A DNA stretch of 64,000 nt from Alentia gelatinosa (lineage: Eukaryota; Annelida; Polychaeta; Phyllodocida; Polynoidae), in the NCBI GenBank assembly GCA_950022655.1, contig OX465583.1, positions 71,187,152-71,251,151 on the forward strand. The letters are read 5' to 3'. The translations under genes and the position numbers were made by a program. Position 1 is the first letter of the stretch, and each line of letters starts with the position of its first letter. Under the pieces are notes generated by a model. The model saw nothing but the letters and a program-made list of their open reading frames with translations, did not search any database and had not been told where the DNA came from. This document shows positions 1-9,815 of this stretch, piece by piece.

Positions 1-186
1 GTTTGTACAAAGGAGACAGAGGCATGCGGGAGTAGCTCACAAAGTACCGGGTCTGAAGGTCAACCATTTCAACACTGCGACTGAGCAACTCAACACAGCT
101 CCCAGTGACCAGGACTCTGTTCCTCAAATACATGACACTTAAGGATCCCAGGCGCAAGAAGGGTCGCTTCCCCTGCTTTATCATCT
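1..186. other. unassigned flank
   Basis: I see no gene, RNA or repeat that I can name in this short stretch before the first SINE. Confidence 0.5.
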
Positions 187-490
187 TGTTTGTTTGGGTA
201 GTTTAACGTCCAATTTGTTCTATTAGACTTACTTTGGGTTGGACCGAATCTATGAGATGAATGTAGGTAGAAATCTCACCCCTACACATTTACCAAGGTG
301 AGAGTTCTTTTGCTTCCCACACCACATAGACATGGTGTGAGAAGGACTGGCCTTTGATATAGCAATAAGTCTACCACTGCTGTAGGTGAAGGAGAAAAGT
401 AGCTGCTGTAGGACTTAAACCCACAAAGTCTGACAACTTTGGGATTACAAGTCCAGTGCTCTTTACCACTGAGCTAACTCCCCACCCTGG
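187..490 (-). mobile_element. tRNA-derived SINE, near full length
   Basis: Read on the minus strand, the element begins at about 490 with a tRNA-like head. An A-box-like GTTAGCTCAGT is followed by an anticodon-arm-like segment containing CTTGTAATC and a B-box-like GGGTTTAAGTCC. A body containing CACACCACATAGACATGG (read on the plus strand) follows, and the element ends in a GGACGTTAAAC-type tail near 187-210. The same head and tail occur at 35106-35435, and the tail alone at about 33030 and 56786. An RNA polymerase III promoter is inferred from the boxes. The tRNA-Thr-like anticodon loop is only a resemblance. Confidence 0.8.
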
Positions 491-609
491 TCGCTTTAGT
501 TATGCTTGCGTGCAAGCATATCCAGTTTGCACCACAAGGTGGCAAGGTGACCAAGAGAGTGAACAGATAGGTAATTGCTGTCGACCCCAGCAGACCTGTT
601 ATCATCTGA

Positions 610-948
610 AGTCCAATACCAATTTAGGAACATAGATGTACCTTTATTGGCGACAAAGGAATGATACTTTGTCTCAGGCGGGGCATCCTAACCGACTCTG
701 CCCTAGTCAGTAGATGTGGGGCAGCTAGGCAAGGGTCAGCCAACAATTAGTGACCCCACTCCCTAAATCGCTTGCCAAAATTCTATTAACATGTTGATAA
801 ATCCAGTCGGCGACACCGAAACATTGGAAATACCTCCTTTTTTGGTGGCTGACACGGGTTATGTAATTTGCCTGTGACAAGTTCACCAACTCTGATACAA
901 TTTGGGAACTAATTGTTCAACCCCAAAGCGGTAGGTGTGCATTGGACT
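610..948 (-). mobile_element. family D inverted-repeat element, internally deleted
   Basis: The ends read AGTCCAAT and ATTGGACT, the family's terminal inverted repeats. The interior contains the conserved 'tgttgataaatccagtcg' and 'ggcgacaaaggaa' blocks seen at 16447, 22048, 30977 and 37356. It is about 60 bp shorter than the 400-bp copy, partly from loss of 'cacatctaccg' next to the left end. No transposase frame is visible, so it is non-autonomous. Confidence 0.75.
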
Positions 949-1130
949 TTAGCCTGGTATAAACGTCCATAGCCTTAATATTAGGAATTCGTACTCAACA
1001 GGCTTACGAGTAAGGTAAGTCGTACTAAATGGGCGATAAACAGATAGATATCTGTAGGCAAATATAGAATCGGAATCATATTCATGTTTTGTCTGAGGCC
1101 CCGTTGACCATCTAGGATCGAGCGCTTTCG

Positions 1131-1370
1131 AATTATCTACTCGGATATCGCCTCGTTCATATTACTGTACGCTCCAAACTTGATGGCGAACGGGGACACA
1201 GACCAAACACTCATAAATTTCTTTCTTATCATCCACCTAATACAAAGTGTCCATAGAAAACACATAGGGTGTGTGTAACACCATGCAAAGAAGCATTCAG
1301 ATATATTGTATGCTCCAGGTTCTGATAAAGTGGAAAAATAGTGTGAACTGAAAATAGCCAATACCTAAAT
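1131..1370 (-). repeat. family J repeat (diverged copy)
   Basis: The inverse of the J body at 3590-3885 and 58060-58330 is recognisable by 'tccacctaatacaaagtgtc' and 'gtatgctccaggttc'. It abuts a hairpin-half-like 'ctcggatatcgcctcgttcatat'-type segment at 1140-1165. No coding function is apparent. Confidence 0.55.
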
Positions 1371-1421
1371 TAAAATCGGTGAGGAAAGGGTAGATAATAG
1401 ATACTATACAGACTAGTTGAA

Positions 1422-1528
1422 GATAAAAGCGGTCGTATGCTCCTCGGAGTTGACTCTGCGCAATATCCTCTCATGCGCTCAGATATCACTACGCGTCAAC
1501 TCCTCTGAGCATACGACGGCTTTTATCG
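1422..1528. repeat. 107-bp perfect-style hairpin (inverted repeat)
   Basis: The left arm 'aaaagcggtcgtatgctcct' is mirrored by the right arm 'gagcatacgacggctttta', and 'gagttgac' is mirrored by 'gtcaactc'. A relic of the right half (GCGTCAACTCCTC..GAGCATACGACGGCTT) recurs at 38070-38100 inside another repeat. Like the HT hairpins it probably belongs to a hairpin-type transposon, but its own body module is not identified. Confidence 0.7.
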
Positions 1529-1560
1529 AAACCAGTCAATATTGTGCATGTATATTTTTT

Positions 1561-1990
1561 AGAATTCTTCCTCGCAGTACAGATGATAAAAACAACATTC
1601 AAACGAAATGACAAAAGAACAGGAATTGTTATTCAAAATCAGTGTTAATTGACAGTAGGTCCCATGAGTGAATAATAGAATTGTTATTTACCTTCCTATC
1701 CCAATAAAAATACTAATGAAACACGTGGTAAAACAATGGTGATGGATAAATCGTAACGACTTGAATTTAAAAAAAAGGGTAAACTCAATTAATCATTTAC
1801 AGTTCATATGGACGAAGGTGGTATTTTCTGAGTAGATGGAAAATGAAGGGTTGGAGTATTATGGGTTTAAGGCACGCAATATCGACATGGTTTAATATTC
1901 AAACGTAATCAGACAAGATCGATCACTGCTTTGCACGCCGATCGTGTACCACACTACAGCCCTCGCCTAAAACGCAAATTAATATTGTGA
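1561..1990. other. AT-rich unassigned stretch
   Basis: AT-rich DNA with no convincing ORF or repeat that I can match elsewhere in the window. Confidence 0.4.
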
Positions 1991-1993
1991 AGT

Positions 1994-2046
1994 AAAGTCC
2001 AATGCACATCTACCGATTCAGAGTTGAACGATTAGTTCCCAAATTT
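1994..2046. repeat. family D end fragment
   Basis: About 50 bp matching one D terminus: AAAGTCCAATGC, 'catctaccgattc' and 'gaacgattagttcccaaa'. The rest of the element is missing. Confidence 0.7.
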
Positions 2047-2289
2047 TCATTGAGGGAATATCATGTGTACAATCTCTGAATTCAGCGATACAGCCGTTCT
2101 TCCACTCAGGCCCTATACATTCTTGGGCGACAGGAAAGTAGTTCCCGTAGTGAGTAGGAACCTAGCCCCCTCACTCCTCATTCTAATGGCGGGTGTTAAG
2201 CTGAATGGGCAGTGGGTACCATTTTTGTGTAAGTCTTCAGTATGACCCGACCGGGATGTAAACCCCTGATCTCCCATGTTCGAGGTGAA

Positions 2290-2692
2290 CACTCCTACCA
2301 CTAAAGTGGGATTCATAAGTAGAGACTAATGTATGTACCTGAGTACTTCACACCTTTCCCCTAGTCTAAAGTGGTAGTCACATGTAGAGACGGGTGTACT
2401 TCACACCTTTCCCTTAGTCTGAAGCGGGATTCATACGTAGAGACTAATGTACCTGAGACGGGTGTACTTCACACCTATCCCCTAGTCTGAAGCGGGATTC
2501 ACACGTAGAGACTAATGTACCTGAGACGGGTGTACTTCACACCTTTCCCCTAGTCTAAAGCGGAATTCACACGTAGAGACTAATGTACCTGAGACGGGTG
2601 TACTTCACACCTTTCCCCTAGTCTAAAGCAGGATTCATACGTAGAGACTAATGTACCTGAGATGGGTGTACTTCACACCGTTCCCCTAGTCT
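2290..2692. repeat. 68-bp tandem repeat, about 6 copies
   Basis: The unit contains 'cgtagagactaatgtacctg', 'agacgggtgtacttcacacc' and 'tttcccctagtct'. Copies differ by point changes and the first is shortened. The unit shares 'gggattcacac' with family P, which follows immediately, so the array probably arose by expansion of a P segment. No coding meaning is evident. Confidence 0.85.
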
Positions 2693-2699
2693 CTGACAA

Positions 2700-2965
2700 T
2701 GCTCCTTTGGTACAAAATTCTCATGGCGAGGTGCTTTTACAAGTCTCGAGAAAAGATGGCGAATTTGATTCACATGGAAGGACCCACATCGCATATAGTC
2801 TCATGAATCCCACCTTGTGAATCCCACTTTACAGGGCACAGAATCTCAGCAGGATTTGTCTCAGACAATCACCCAGTGAAGTACATGAATATCAGCAGGA
2901 CTTGTCTCAGAAAAACACACCCTGTGAGGTACATGAATCCCAGCTTCCTTGTGAATCTCCCTTTA
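2700..2965. repeat. family P repeat
   Basis: Contains 'gaatctcagcaggatttgtc', 'gaggtacatgaatccca' and repeated 'gtctcaga' blocks, also found at 52260-52540 and (inverse) 53900-54410. The internal units are themselves repeated in both orientations. The element boundaries are not resolved. Confidence 0.6.
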
Positions 2966-3510
2966 CCCAGGACCTTGGTAGGGAACGGGTGTGAGGGAGT
3001 GGGAAGGCCATGACCATGTACCCGGACACACACTGGAGCAGGTCTCTGCAGCCCTCTAATGACACGCCGCAAACAGACACAAAAAGGTAACTACAACATG
3101 TGCCACTTGTGGCCGGACCCCGCTGGGCCGGGGCCAAACCCTCACCCGGGACTGGCACAATTTGTTTTTGTCTCGTGACTTGTTTTCTAGCGCTGTAACA
3201 GAGGCCATCACACACACAGCCTATGCTTCAAATTCTGCCCCTTTGTTTATATCGCCACATCCCCATATCAATCATTTAACCATATACATACTTTGAGACT
3301 TTTATAAATACGTTAAGCCTAGAAATCAGATTTGTGTATTCTAATGTAACAGTTGTACCTGACATAGCATGATCCTACATGTTCTTCCCAAGGTGTTCAT
3401 CTAGAGACGTGCCCATATTCAGAAGTGCATAAAACGAATATAACTAAACTACTACATATTCGTAAGTGTTTATACATAAATAGATACATGTAGGTTATTC
3501 TCCAAAGCAT
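2966..3510. other. unassigned stretch
   Basis: A moderately GC-rich part followed by an AT-rich part. The open frames are short and have no recognisable domain. Confidence 0.4.
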
Positions 3511-3514
3511 TTAA

Positions 3515-3885
3515 AAGCTATGTGATACTCACTTGGCTGCCACCTCGTTTATATCACTCCACATCCGTGGAGAACGACAACTTTGACCAAAACTTGTCAA
3601 CTTTTTCATACGCACTATCTTTTCTTATGCGCCGTTTTTTGCAGCCCAGAGCTACAACATATCCGTATGCTCCGGGTATGTCCATGGAGTTCCTATAGTT
3701 TTACTATGAACACTTTGTATCAGGTGGATAATAAAACTGCATGCAATACGCCCAACTTGGTAAATTACTTGACTTTGACCAAAACTTGTTGGTTCCTTCT
3801 CTAGTATTCCGCAGACATCTATATTGAAACTAAAACCTGATTCTTCTGTAACTTCCGCACAGTGTCGATGATTTCAGTCAGGCAG
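3515..3885 (+). repeat. HT-A hairpin half plus family J body
   Basis: Positions 3515-3590 match the right half of the HT-A hairpin (gtgatactcacttggctgcc, 'ggagaacgacaactttgacc'). The J body follows, with 'catatccgtatgctccggg', 'tttgtatcaggtggataat' and 'tgatttcagtcaggc'. The same junction and order recur at 57960-58325, so this is one compound repeat and not a chance neighbour pair. Confidence 0.7.
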
Positions 3886-4226
3886 TCACCCCTCTCATAA
3901 GATCCCACATTCACTAAGTGGTATTCTGTACTCTCACTATGCTCTATAGGAGAAGTTGTGTTTTGTACTCCCACAATGTTCTATGGGAGAAGAATTCTTA
4001 ACGAACTAGGCTTAGAGCCTTTAGATCCACTGGCCTGCCTCCCGTGCTAAAGACGTACCCCAAAGATTACTATAATCTCAATGATGACACCTAGCGGGAA
4101 TACTGCGTGCCAGTGGATTCTCAAGGCTCTAAGCTTAGTTCGTTGAGAATTTTTCTCCCATAGAGTGTAGTGCGAACCTTCTACAGAATACCACTTAGAG
4201 AGTGTGAGATCCTATGAGAGGGGTGC
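3886..4226. mobile_element. family K palindromic element, complete
   Basis: The two ends are inverted copies: CACCCCTCTCATAAGATC at the left and GATCCTATGAGAGGGGTG at the right. The inverted sequence continues inward through 'gaattcttaacgaactaggc' and 'ccactggcctgcctccc', so most of the 340 bp forms a long hairpin. Other copies lie at 24069, 44936 (half), 57735 (half) and 58361. Non-autonomous; superfamily not determined. Confidence 0.85.
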
Positions 4227-4490
4227 AGGGTGGTCGGTGAACACGGGAGGGGTTGGAGGGGTTCAGAGAGACATGACCTTCACAGCATGTCTCCATGTTC
4301 CCCAGCTCACACGGCGCCGCCATCTTTCATAACTCACACCCACAAAAAACGCCGCTAGGGGTCGCGGCGGGTTGAGGCGCGTCTCCGCTGTCACGTGGTC
4401 ACAATCTGTACTCGAGACTATGACAGTCATAAACAGGACATGTTACAAGCAGGGCATGCTCACAGTGTCTTTAATATGGATATATTCACT
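4227..4490. other. unassigned GC-rich stretch
   Basis: Contains 'cacacggcgccgccatcttt'. No gene or repeat recognised. Confidence 0.3.
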
Positions 4491-4494
4491 TGTA

Positions 4495-5055
4495 CTTATG
4501 TATTGTTATCCATCGTATACAAAGACCCCATTGATAATGTATGGGGACTCAGTAAACCACGACCCATTGTTTATTATCCATCATATATACAAAGTCCCCA
4601 TTGACAATGTACGAGGACTCAGTAAACCACGACCCATTATGTAATAAAACCTGTCAGATACCATACGGATTCAAACCTGTGGTATACGGCCTCAAAGCTG
4701 CGATACACAGGAAAAATACCACTACCCATTTAATAAAACTTGTCAGAAACCATAGCTGTGGTATACGGATTAAAATCTGTGGTATATCGCCTCAAAATCA
4801 TGGTATACGGGGAAAATAGCCCCCTTTTGCCATAGAATAGAGAAAAAGTTCCTATTGTTATACCCTTTGATATGGCAATTACTGGGTTTAATTTATTAAA
4901 AAAGATGGATGATAGACATCAAATGATGCTTTTGTGGACAGGCGTCTTTGTCAACCCCTCGAGGTTGACGTCGTAAAAACTCGCTAGTGCTCATGTACTA
5001 TGATGCGTCAACCTCTCATGGTTTACGGCCACAAAACCACTGATTATTGTCCATG
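4495..5055 (-). mobile_element. family H hairpin-plus-body element
   Basis: In the minus orientation a hairpin (4915-5055, arms with 'tggacaggcg' and 'cctctcatggtttacggcc') precedes a body. The body contains 'ttaaacccagtaattgcca' (inverse here), several 'gtataccac' motifs, and an end reading TTATCCATCGTATACAAAG. The terminal block is duplicated (4505-4560 and 4570-4630). Related copies lie at 15841, 32335, 35500, 49725, 55135 and the window end. Confidence 0.75.
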
Positions 5056-5069
5056 AACTGGATCTAGAA

Positions 5070-5352
5070 TCGTATATATACTCAATACTCCACGAGTTTG
5101 GATGCGCCGTCATCGAGGCAAAGTAGAGTGACGATTACGGCACATCCAAATGAATGGAGTATTGTGTATTTTAAGATTCGAGTGCGGTTCTGGATTTATC
5201 TCACCCCTTTCAAGGACATCAAATTGCATCACATTCTCAGAATAAGCAATATTACTCATCTCACATTCACTCCACCACGGCCGTAGCATAGTATTGTCAC
5301 TATACAGGGGTGATCGTTGGGTATATTTTTCTGATGTTATTCCTATGGTGAG
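5070..5352 (+). mobile_element. HT-B element: hairpin plus bordered segment
   Basis: The hairpin at 5080-5160 has arms 'caatactccacgagtttgga' and 'catccaaatgaatggagtat' around a GATTACGG/CCGTCATC core. After the junction GGTTCTGGATTTATCTCACC comes a segment that ends in GGTGAGATA at 5350. Copies occur at 44100, 50765 and, inverted, 51035. No coding capacity. Confidence 0.8.
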
Positions 5353-5606
5353 ATATAGCATCATATGACATTTGCAAGCAGAGTAATTCATGAAGCGAAG
5401 CTGAGTGAATTATGGAGCGGTCAAACGAGGTGGAGTGCAGAGCAAGTTATTTTCATGAGTGGGTTTCTGATTTTATCTCACCCCCTGTAGCATCATTTAT
5501 TGATGAAATAACTCACTAAGTTAGCCATTGAGTATTGGATACACTACCTTCACGGCCGTGGAGTTGCTAACGTTAAGCCTATGAACAAAAATACCGGAAT
5601 GAAAAA
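5353..5606 (+). mobile_element. HT-C element, subtype 1
   Basis: A hairpin half with 'gagtaattcatgaagcgaag', 'tgagtgaatta' and 'gcaagttattttcat' leads to the junction GGGTTTCTGATTTTATCTCA at 5464 and a bordered segment ending near 5605 with 'gttaagcctatgaac'. The left hairpin arm is shortened by the adjoining HT-B. Confidence 0.65.
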
Positions 5607-5639
5607 AGCATCATATGACACTCAAAGTATTGAATAAAG

Positions 5640-5698
5640 TTGTCGCTAGGTCTCGTTAGCGTACAGAAAATGGTCTTCATGTACGATCCTTAATCATT
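5640..5698. repeat. family Q end fragment
   Basis: Matches a Q terminus, 'acagaaaatggtcttcatgt' and 'acgatcctta', as seen at 39740-39790 and 57250-57300. Confidence 0.55.
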
Positions 5699-5714
5699 GC
5701 AATGGATATTTTGT

Positions 5715-6006
5715 AGAGGAAACCTATGAAAGTTCAGAGTCTGAGCTCGTATCCCATTGAGTTAGAATCACATAGTAATTCACAACGCGAAGCCACGTGA
5801 ATTACGTAGCGATTCAAACGAGATGGGATCGAGCTCTGACCCTAAACGTGAATGGGTTTCTGAATTTATCTCACCTTTGAATCTAATGACTAATGAGCTA
5901 ACATTTCTGACATAATCCACAATTTGATATTTTTTCTAAATATCTCATGGGTGTTAGATACGAGTTCCCAATGTTAAGTCTATGGGGAAAATACCAGGGG
6001 TGAGAT
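5715..6006 (+). mobile_element. HT-C element, subtype 2, complete
   Basis: The hairpin arms are 'agagtctgagctcgtatccc' and 'gatgggatcgagctctgac', around a core GTAATTCACAACGCG..CGTGAATTACG. The junction GGGTTTCTGAATTTATCTCA follows, and the bordered segment ends CCAGGGGTGAGAT at 6004. The inner strip 'gttcccaatgttaagtctat' is shared with HT-A. Copies or fragments lie at 14505, 25322, 39898 and 42485. Confidence 0.8.
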
Positions 6007-6427
6007 TAATACGCATGATCAACCAATCCTGGCAACTTCCCTTTCATATACAGAATCCCATCTCTGGATAACTCGTATTCAGTACCTTTATAAACGTGAG
6101 TCTAAACGCGTATGGATATCACAGTTCGCCCACAGTAAAACGCTGGTAAAGGGCTGAGACGTGTTTGGCATCTCAGCAGGATGGGGAGACTGGGGGAGCG
6201 TTAGTGACAAGTTACAAATGGGAAACAAGTGGGGACGTGGTCTCTGACAACCAGAGAACTAACCCAACAGTAGAACACGCCACCCTCAAGACTGAAGAGG
6301 GTCGCCGCTAATAATAGCCCGCTGACAGAAATTCACTCGAGTACTCTCAAATTATCTCGACCCGGTCGTTCTCACCAGAGGTTTAACATTAGGAAGTCAT
6401 ACACCACGACGCCAACGAAACCGTTAA
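6007..6427. other. unassigned stretch
   Basis: Nothing recognised apart from short palindromes. No supported ORF. Confidence 0.35.
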
Positions 6428-6596
6428 TTGGGTGAGTTATTACATCAATAAATGATGCTACAGGGGGTGAGATAAAATCAGAAACCCACTCGATGAAAAT
6501 AACTTGCTCTACACTTCACCGAAGTAATTACGCTGCTTCGCTTCGTGAATTACTCTGCGGTCAAACTTGGTGGAGTGCGGACCAAGTTATTTTCAT
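6428..6596 (-). mobile_element. HT-C element, subtype 1, inverted copy
   Basis: The junction appears in inverse form as GGGTGAGATAAAATCAGAAA at 6458-6485. The hairpin follows, with arms 'gatgaaaataacttgctcta' and 'gaccaagttattttcat' and a core of GTAATTACGCTGCTTCGCTT and GTGAATTAC. The bordered segment is mostly missing. The hairpin ends exactly where the next inverted-repeat element starts. Confidence 0.75.
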
Positions 6597-6899
6597 CTGG
6601 GACCTGTTTCAGTAGTCTCGTGACATTAGGCCTAGACAGACATCAACAGCGGCACCAACCGTGCAAGCAACAGCGGAAAAAGACTAGCAAATATCAGAAG
6701 ATCGAAGTGGTTAATTTTCTTCATATTTGGAACGATTATAGATTATATGTATCCCCTACTCATGTTAAAGTGTCATTCTTTAATTCCTACGCGAAGTGAG
6801 TTAAACTCTGTGTGTCATCGACTGCAATCTTGTGATCTGTCCGTATTGTGTCATAGACACCATCTAGACATGTCATGAAACTACTGAAACAGGTCCCTG
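6597..6899. mobile_element. 303-bp element with 28-bp inverted ends
   Basis: The left end CTGGGACCTGTTTCAGTAGT is mirrored by the right end ACTACTGAAACAGGTCCCTG, with the match continuing inward as 'ctcgtgacat' against 'atgtcatgaaa'. No transposase frame. The CAGGG-type ends resemble hAT-like non-autonomous elements, but no 8-bp target duplication is visible, so the class is a guess. Confidence 0.75.
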
Positions 6900-6950
6900 G
6901 TGAGATTCCTTTTGATTATAACCTCCCTAACATCTCATAGGTCTGCAGTG

Positions 6951-7400
6951 CCGAATAAAACCCGTTTCCATTGACCGATTATTCTGCACTGATCTGAAGT
7001 CGGGAGCCACAGATAGATGTTTTGGGTACACTGACGCCAGATCGGTAAATGGAAACTAGCATAGAATACTCACCGATTAATTTAGTATAGATTATGTGGC
7101 AATGCCACCACCGACAGATTTTATCACAGAAAATCTGCTGGAACTAGGGAAAAAAAGTAGGAACACTGAATGCAAGACACCCTCACCAATAGAGTGATAC
7201 CGACACACAGTCGGTGGCATCACCGACAGACTTTTAGGGTTGCTTAAAAAATCGACTCTGGTTTAGTCGGCCAAATGAAACAAAGTTATAAACTACACCC
7301 TCACCGATTCTTTGATACTGACATACAGTCAGTACCACCACCGACAGACTTTTAGCGTAACTTCAAAATTCTCCACCATTTTCGTCGGCTAATGGAAACG
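6951..7400. repeat. family F/E-related inverted-repeat DNA
   Basis: Contains CCCGTTTCCATTGACCGAT at the left and TCGGCTAATGGAAACGAG at the right (7385-7402). Inside are repeated 'ccaccgacagacttttag' and 'gataccgacacacagtc' blocks. It appears to be two or more related non-autonomous copies run together. Confidence 0.6.
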
Positions 7401-7404
7401 AGAT

Positions 7405-7618
7405 ATTATTGTCAGTCAAAAGCCCCTATTCCATCGGCCGACAAAAACGGTGTAGATTTTGTGGTTTCTCCTTAAAGCATATTTACATTTTGCGTCAGCA
7501 GTGCTAAAGGTCTGTCAGTGGTTCCTGACAGTATATCGGTAATAGCCAATAGAAAAAGCCTATTAGGAGAACTCGAAATAATCTCCACCCTTTTTGTCGG
7601 CTAATGGAAACAGGATTT
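7405..7618 (+). mobile_element. family E element, tandem copy 1
   Basis: The ends are CCCTATTCCATCGGCCGACA and TTGTCGGCTAATGGAAACAG. The interior has 'cggtgtagattttgtgg', 'ttacattttgcgtcagcagt' and 'ggttcctgacagtatatc'. The adjacent copy at 7621 is nearly identical, and a third copy is at 20065. Confidence 0.8.
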
Positions 7619-7620
7619 TA

Positions 7621-7832
7621 AAGCCAGTCAAAAGGCCCTATTCCATTGGCCGACAAAGACGGTGTAGATTTTGTGGTTTCTCCTTAAAGCATATTTACAT
7701 TTTGCGTCAGCAGTGCTAAAGGTTCGTCAGTGGTTCCTGACTGTATATTGCTGATAGCCAATAGAAATAGCCTGTTGGGAGAACACAAAAAATCCACACC
7801 GTTTTCATCAGCCAATGGAAACGAGCCTTATG
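7621..7832 (+). mobile_element. family E element, tandem copy 2
   Basis: Head-to-tail with the copy at 7405 and of very similar length and sequence. The ends are GGCCCTATTCCATTGGCCGA and TCAGCCAATGGAAACGAGCC. Confidence 0.8.
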
Positions 7833-8340
7833 TTGATCTACTTCTCACCGAGCTGTTAGTACTGTATTTATGACTTTATAGATGTCTCTATCCACTCCTG
7901 GACATGAAAGACACCCAAACACACCGACAGCCGCACAGGGGGCAGATTTCACAGCAGCTGGACGGAGATAAGCCCTGCTGCCACTGCGTGGCGCTACGAG
8001 CGGCAGCAGGGCCCTCTGGTGGCAGATGACCCCTCGAGGTCATCAGGGGTGGGCCGGGGTAGACCGGTGTAATTTATGGGGCAGTAGATACTCTTTATCT
8101 CCACTTGTCATTACCACCCAATCTGTTTATCTTACTGCCGCGCATGCGCATGTGTGTACTCCAGATGACGGCTGTTTGTTGTTGCTGCCCCCTAGTGGGC
8201 ATTTAAAATTGATGATTAAATTCCCTCTCTACCCCCCCCCTCCCCTGCCACTCCCTCTCCAACACAGCCATACCTCTCATGTATGCCACAATCCCCGCGT
8301 GTTGGCTCCTACAGGGGTGTTTATCAATTATATTCAATAA
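7833..8340. other. unassigned stretch
   Basis: Mixed composition with a C-rich tract at 8233-8260. A 104-codon open frame at 8026-8340 (+) has no recognisable domain and I do not call it a gene. Confidence 0.35.
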
Positions 8341-8420
8341 TCATTTATCTCACCCCTGGTATTTATGGCTTAATCCATTCAGGGCGGGTGATGCCTTGAG
8401 GCATTCCCGGGTGTAGGGGA
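8341..8420. repeat. HT-A end fragment and GATGCCTTGAGGCATT hairpin
   Basis: TATCTCACCCCTGGTATTTA at 8345 is an HT-A border cut off after about 30 bp. It is followed by the small palindrome 'gatgccttgaggcatt', also seen at 22670 and 61330. Confidence 0.55.
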
Positions 8421-8720
8421 AGCATTATTTACAATATTAACAATATTATAGGTTTTTTATGCAATAATGAACCAATAACCAATATACAAAATACTTATGA
8501 CACAAGATAAAAGAAATACTTAGATTAAAGTTGAAGTGTCATACCATATGATCAAACAATAAATCTGAGTTAAGACGATAATAGGTTCGCCCCCTCGCAG
8601 TATACCTCTCCCTGGTAGCCGTCTCAACCAACATGGGTCTGTCGCAGATCCCTGCATGTAAAGGGTTAACATTGGGAACTCGTTCTCTATGCTCCTTTAG
8701 AGAATGCTCACAGATTGATT
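8421..8720. other. unassigned AT-rich stretch
   Basis: Only a short HT-like strip, 'ttaacattgggaactcgttc', is seen at 8666. Confidence 0.35.
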
Positions 8721-8917
8721 TGAATTAGGATATGTAACAAGGCCACCACCGATGAATTTTCGCACAGAAAATTTGTGTGTATACATGTAGAAAATACAAT
8801 AAAACAGTGCATACCATGCACCCTCACTGATAAATGAATACCGACATACAGTTAGTGACACCACCGACTTTTAGGGTAACTCAGAAAATCTGTGTACGTC
8901 AGCCAATGGAAACAAGG
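8721..8917. repeat. family F/E-related fragment
   Basis: Contains 'aaggccaccaccgatgaat', 'taccgacatacagttagtg' and the end GTCAGCCAATGGAAACAAGG, matching the cluster at 7080-7400. Confidence 0.6.
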
Positions 8918-8918
8918 T

Positions 8919-9085
8919 TTATCTCACCCATGATATTTCTGTCTCATAGGCTTGTAACATTGAGAACTCATTCTCCATGCCGCTACAGGTATTGCATTCC
9001 GTTCTCCATGGTCTATATCCAGTGTGGCATCTATTTTATTAATGTGCACAGGGGTGAGATGAATACAGAAAGCAATTCGTTTTGG
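8919..9085 (+). mobile_element. HT-A bordered segment
   Basis: Runs from TATCTCACCCATGATATTTC to CAGGGGTGAGATGAATACAG, with the internal strips 'ttgagaactcattctccatg' and 'gtattgcattccgttctcc'. The junction is then followed by a hairpin different from the usual HT-A one (see 9090). Confidence 0.8.
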
Positions 9086-9185
9086 TCACAGTCGTTGGTC
9101 ATGTCTGTTCTTCACTACGCTCAGCTAACGCTTCGCGCAGTAATACACGACCTTCCCGTCGTGGCATAAACACGGACAAGTCTAA
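9086..9185 (+). repeat. hairpin repeat, left part, interrupted by element M
   Basis: Positions 9103-9185 match 61900-61989: 'tgttcttcactacgctcagc', 'taatacacgaccttcccgtc' and 'gtggcataaacac'. Sequence continuing the 61990 copy resumes at 9581, after the M element. This is a hairpin module of HT type. Confidence 0.8.
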
Positions 9186-9577
9186 AGGGAGGTGTCCACC
9201 AACCACGACAAGGCTATGACAATGGCTTCCCGACAAGATCCACAATTGGCCTACGATTGGAGGCCTTGTCGTGGTTGGTGGACTCCAGTTCCCGACAAGA
9301 GTCTATGACAAGGCCACAACAAGACCATGATTGGATGCTTGTCGGGAGCCTTCTGACAAGGCTAGACAATATCGACGTTTGATTTTCCCCACGACTGGAC
9401 CCTTGTCGTGGAGTGTCATGGCATGTCGGGAGCGTGTCGCAGAGGTCTACGATAGGATATTTTGGTGGAGCGTGCAATTCCCGACACGCCCCGACAACGC
9501 TGTCATAAAGCTCCCCTTCTTACAACAAGGCTGCGACAAGCGCCGATTGCCTTGTTGTGGTTGGTGGACGCCCCCCT
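9186..9577 (+). mobile_element. family M inverted-repeat element, PIF/Harbinger-like target duplication
   Basis: A 392-bp element starting AGGGAGGTGTCCACCAACCA and ending TGGTTGGTGGACGCCCCCCT. It is packed with CGACAAGGC-type subterminal motifs in both orientations. TAA lies on both sides (9183-9185 and 9578-9580). The uninterrupted paralogue at 61987-61989 has a single TAA, which fixes the ends. A 3-bp TWA duplication and G-rich ends are typical of PIF/Harbinger non-autonomous elements. The internal open frames are repeat artefacts. Confidence 0.85.
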
Positions 9578-9610
9578 TAACTCTCGTTCAGTTTCTACTA
9601 AGTTTACAAC
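9578..9610 (+). repeat. hairpin repeat, right part, after element M
   Basis: TAACTCTCGTTCAGTTTCTA continues the interrupted repeat, matching 61987-62010. Confidence 0.75.
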
Positions 9611-9815
9611 TATGCCCCATCCGAGCGATTCACACAACACTCTCGCATCTAGACGATATATCCTTCACCAGCTGGCTCCACAACGTCATTTAAGGCACCC
9701 GAGAGACTTTCATTGTCATCTCCTAATCCTCTATGGGTCATTGGTGCCCTGACCAGGATGGGATAAACCGCCATTGTATTCTGTCACCTCCTTGTCGGGT
9801 GAATTCCTTATCAAA
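9611..9815. other. unassigned stretch
   Basis: No match or gene recognised. Confidence 0.35.

Noticed and set aside
187..490. Functional tRNA gene in the SINE head
   Set aside because: The A and B boxes are recognisable but the cloverleaf is not maintained, and the head is joined to a repeated body and tail, as in a SINE.
9331..9752. 120- and 96-codon frames
   Set aside because: They lie mostly inside non-autonomous element M and its hairpin host, and read through inverted-repeat sequence.
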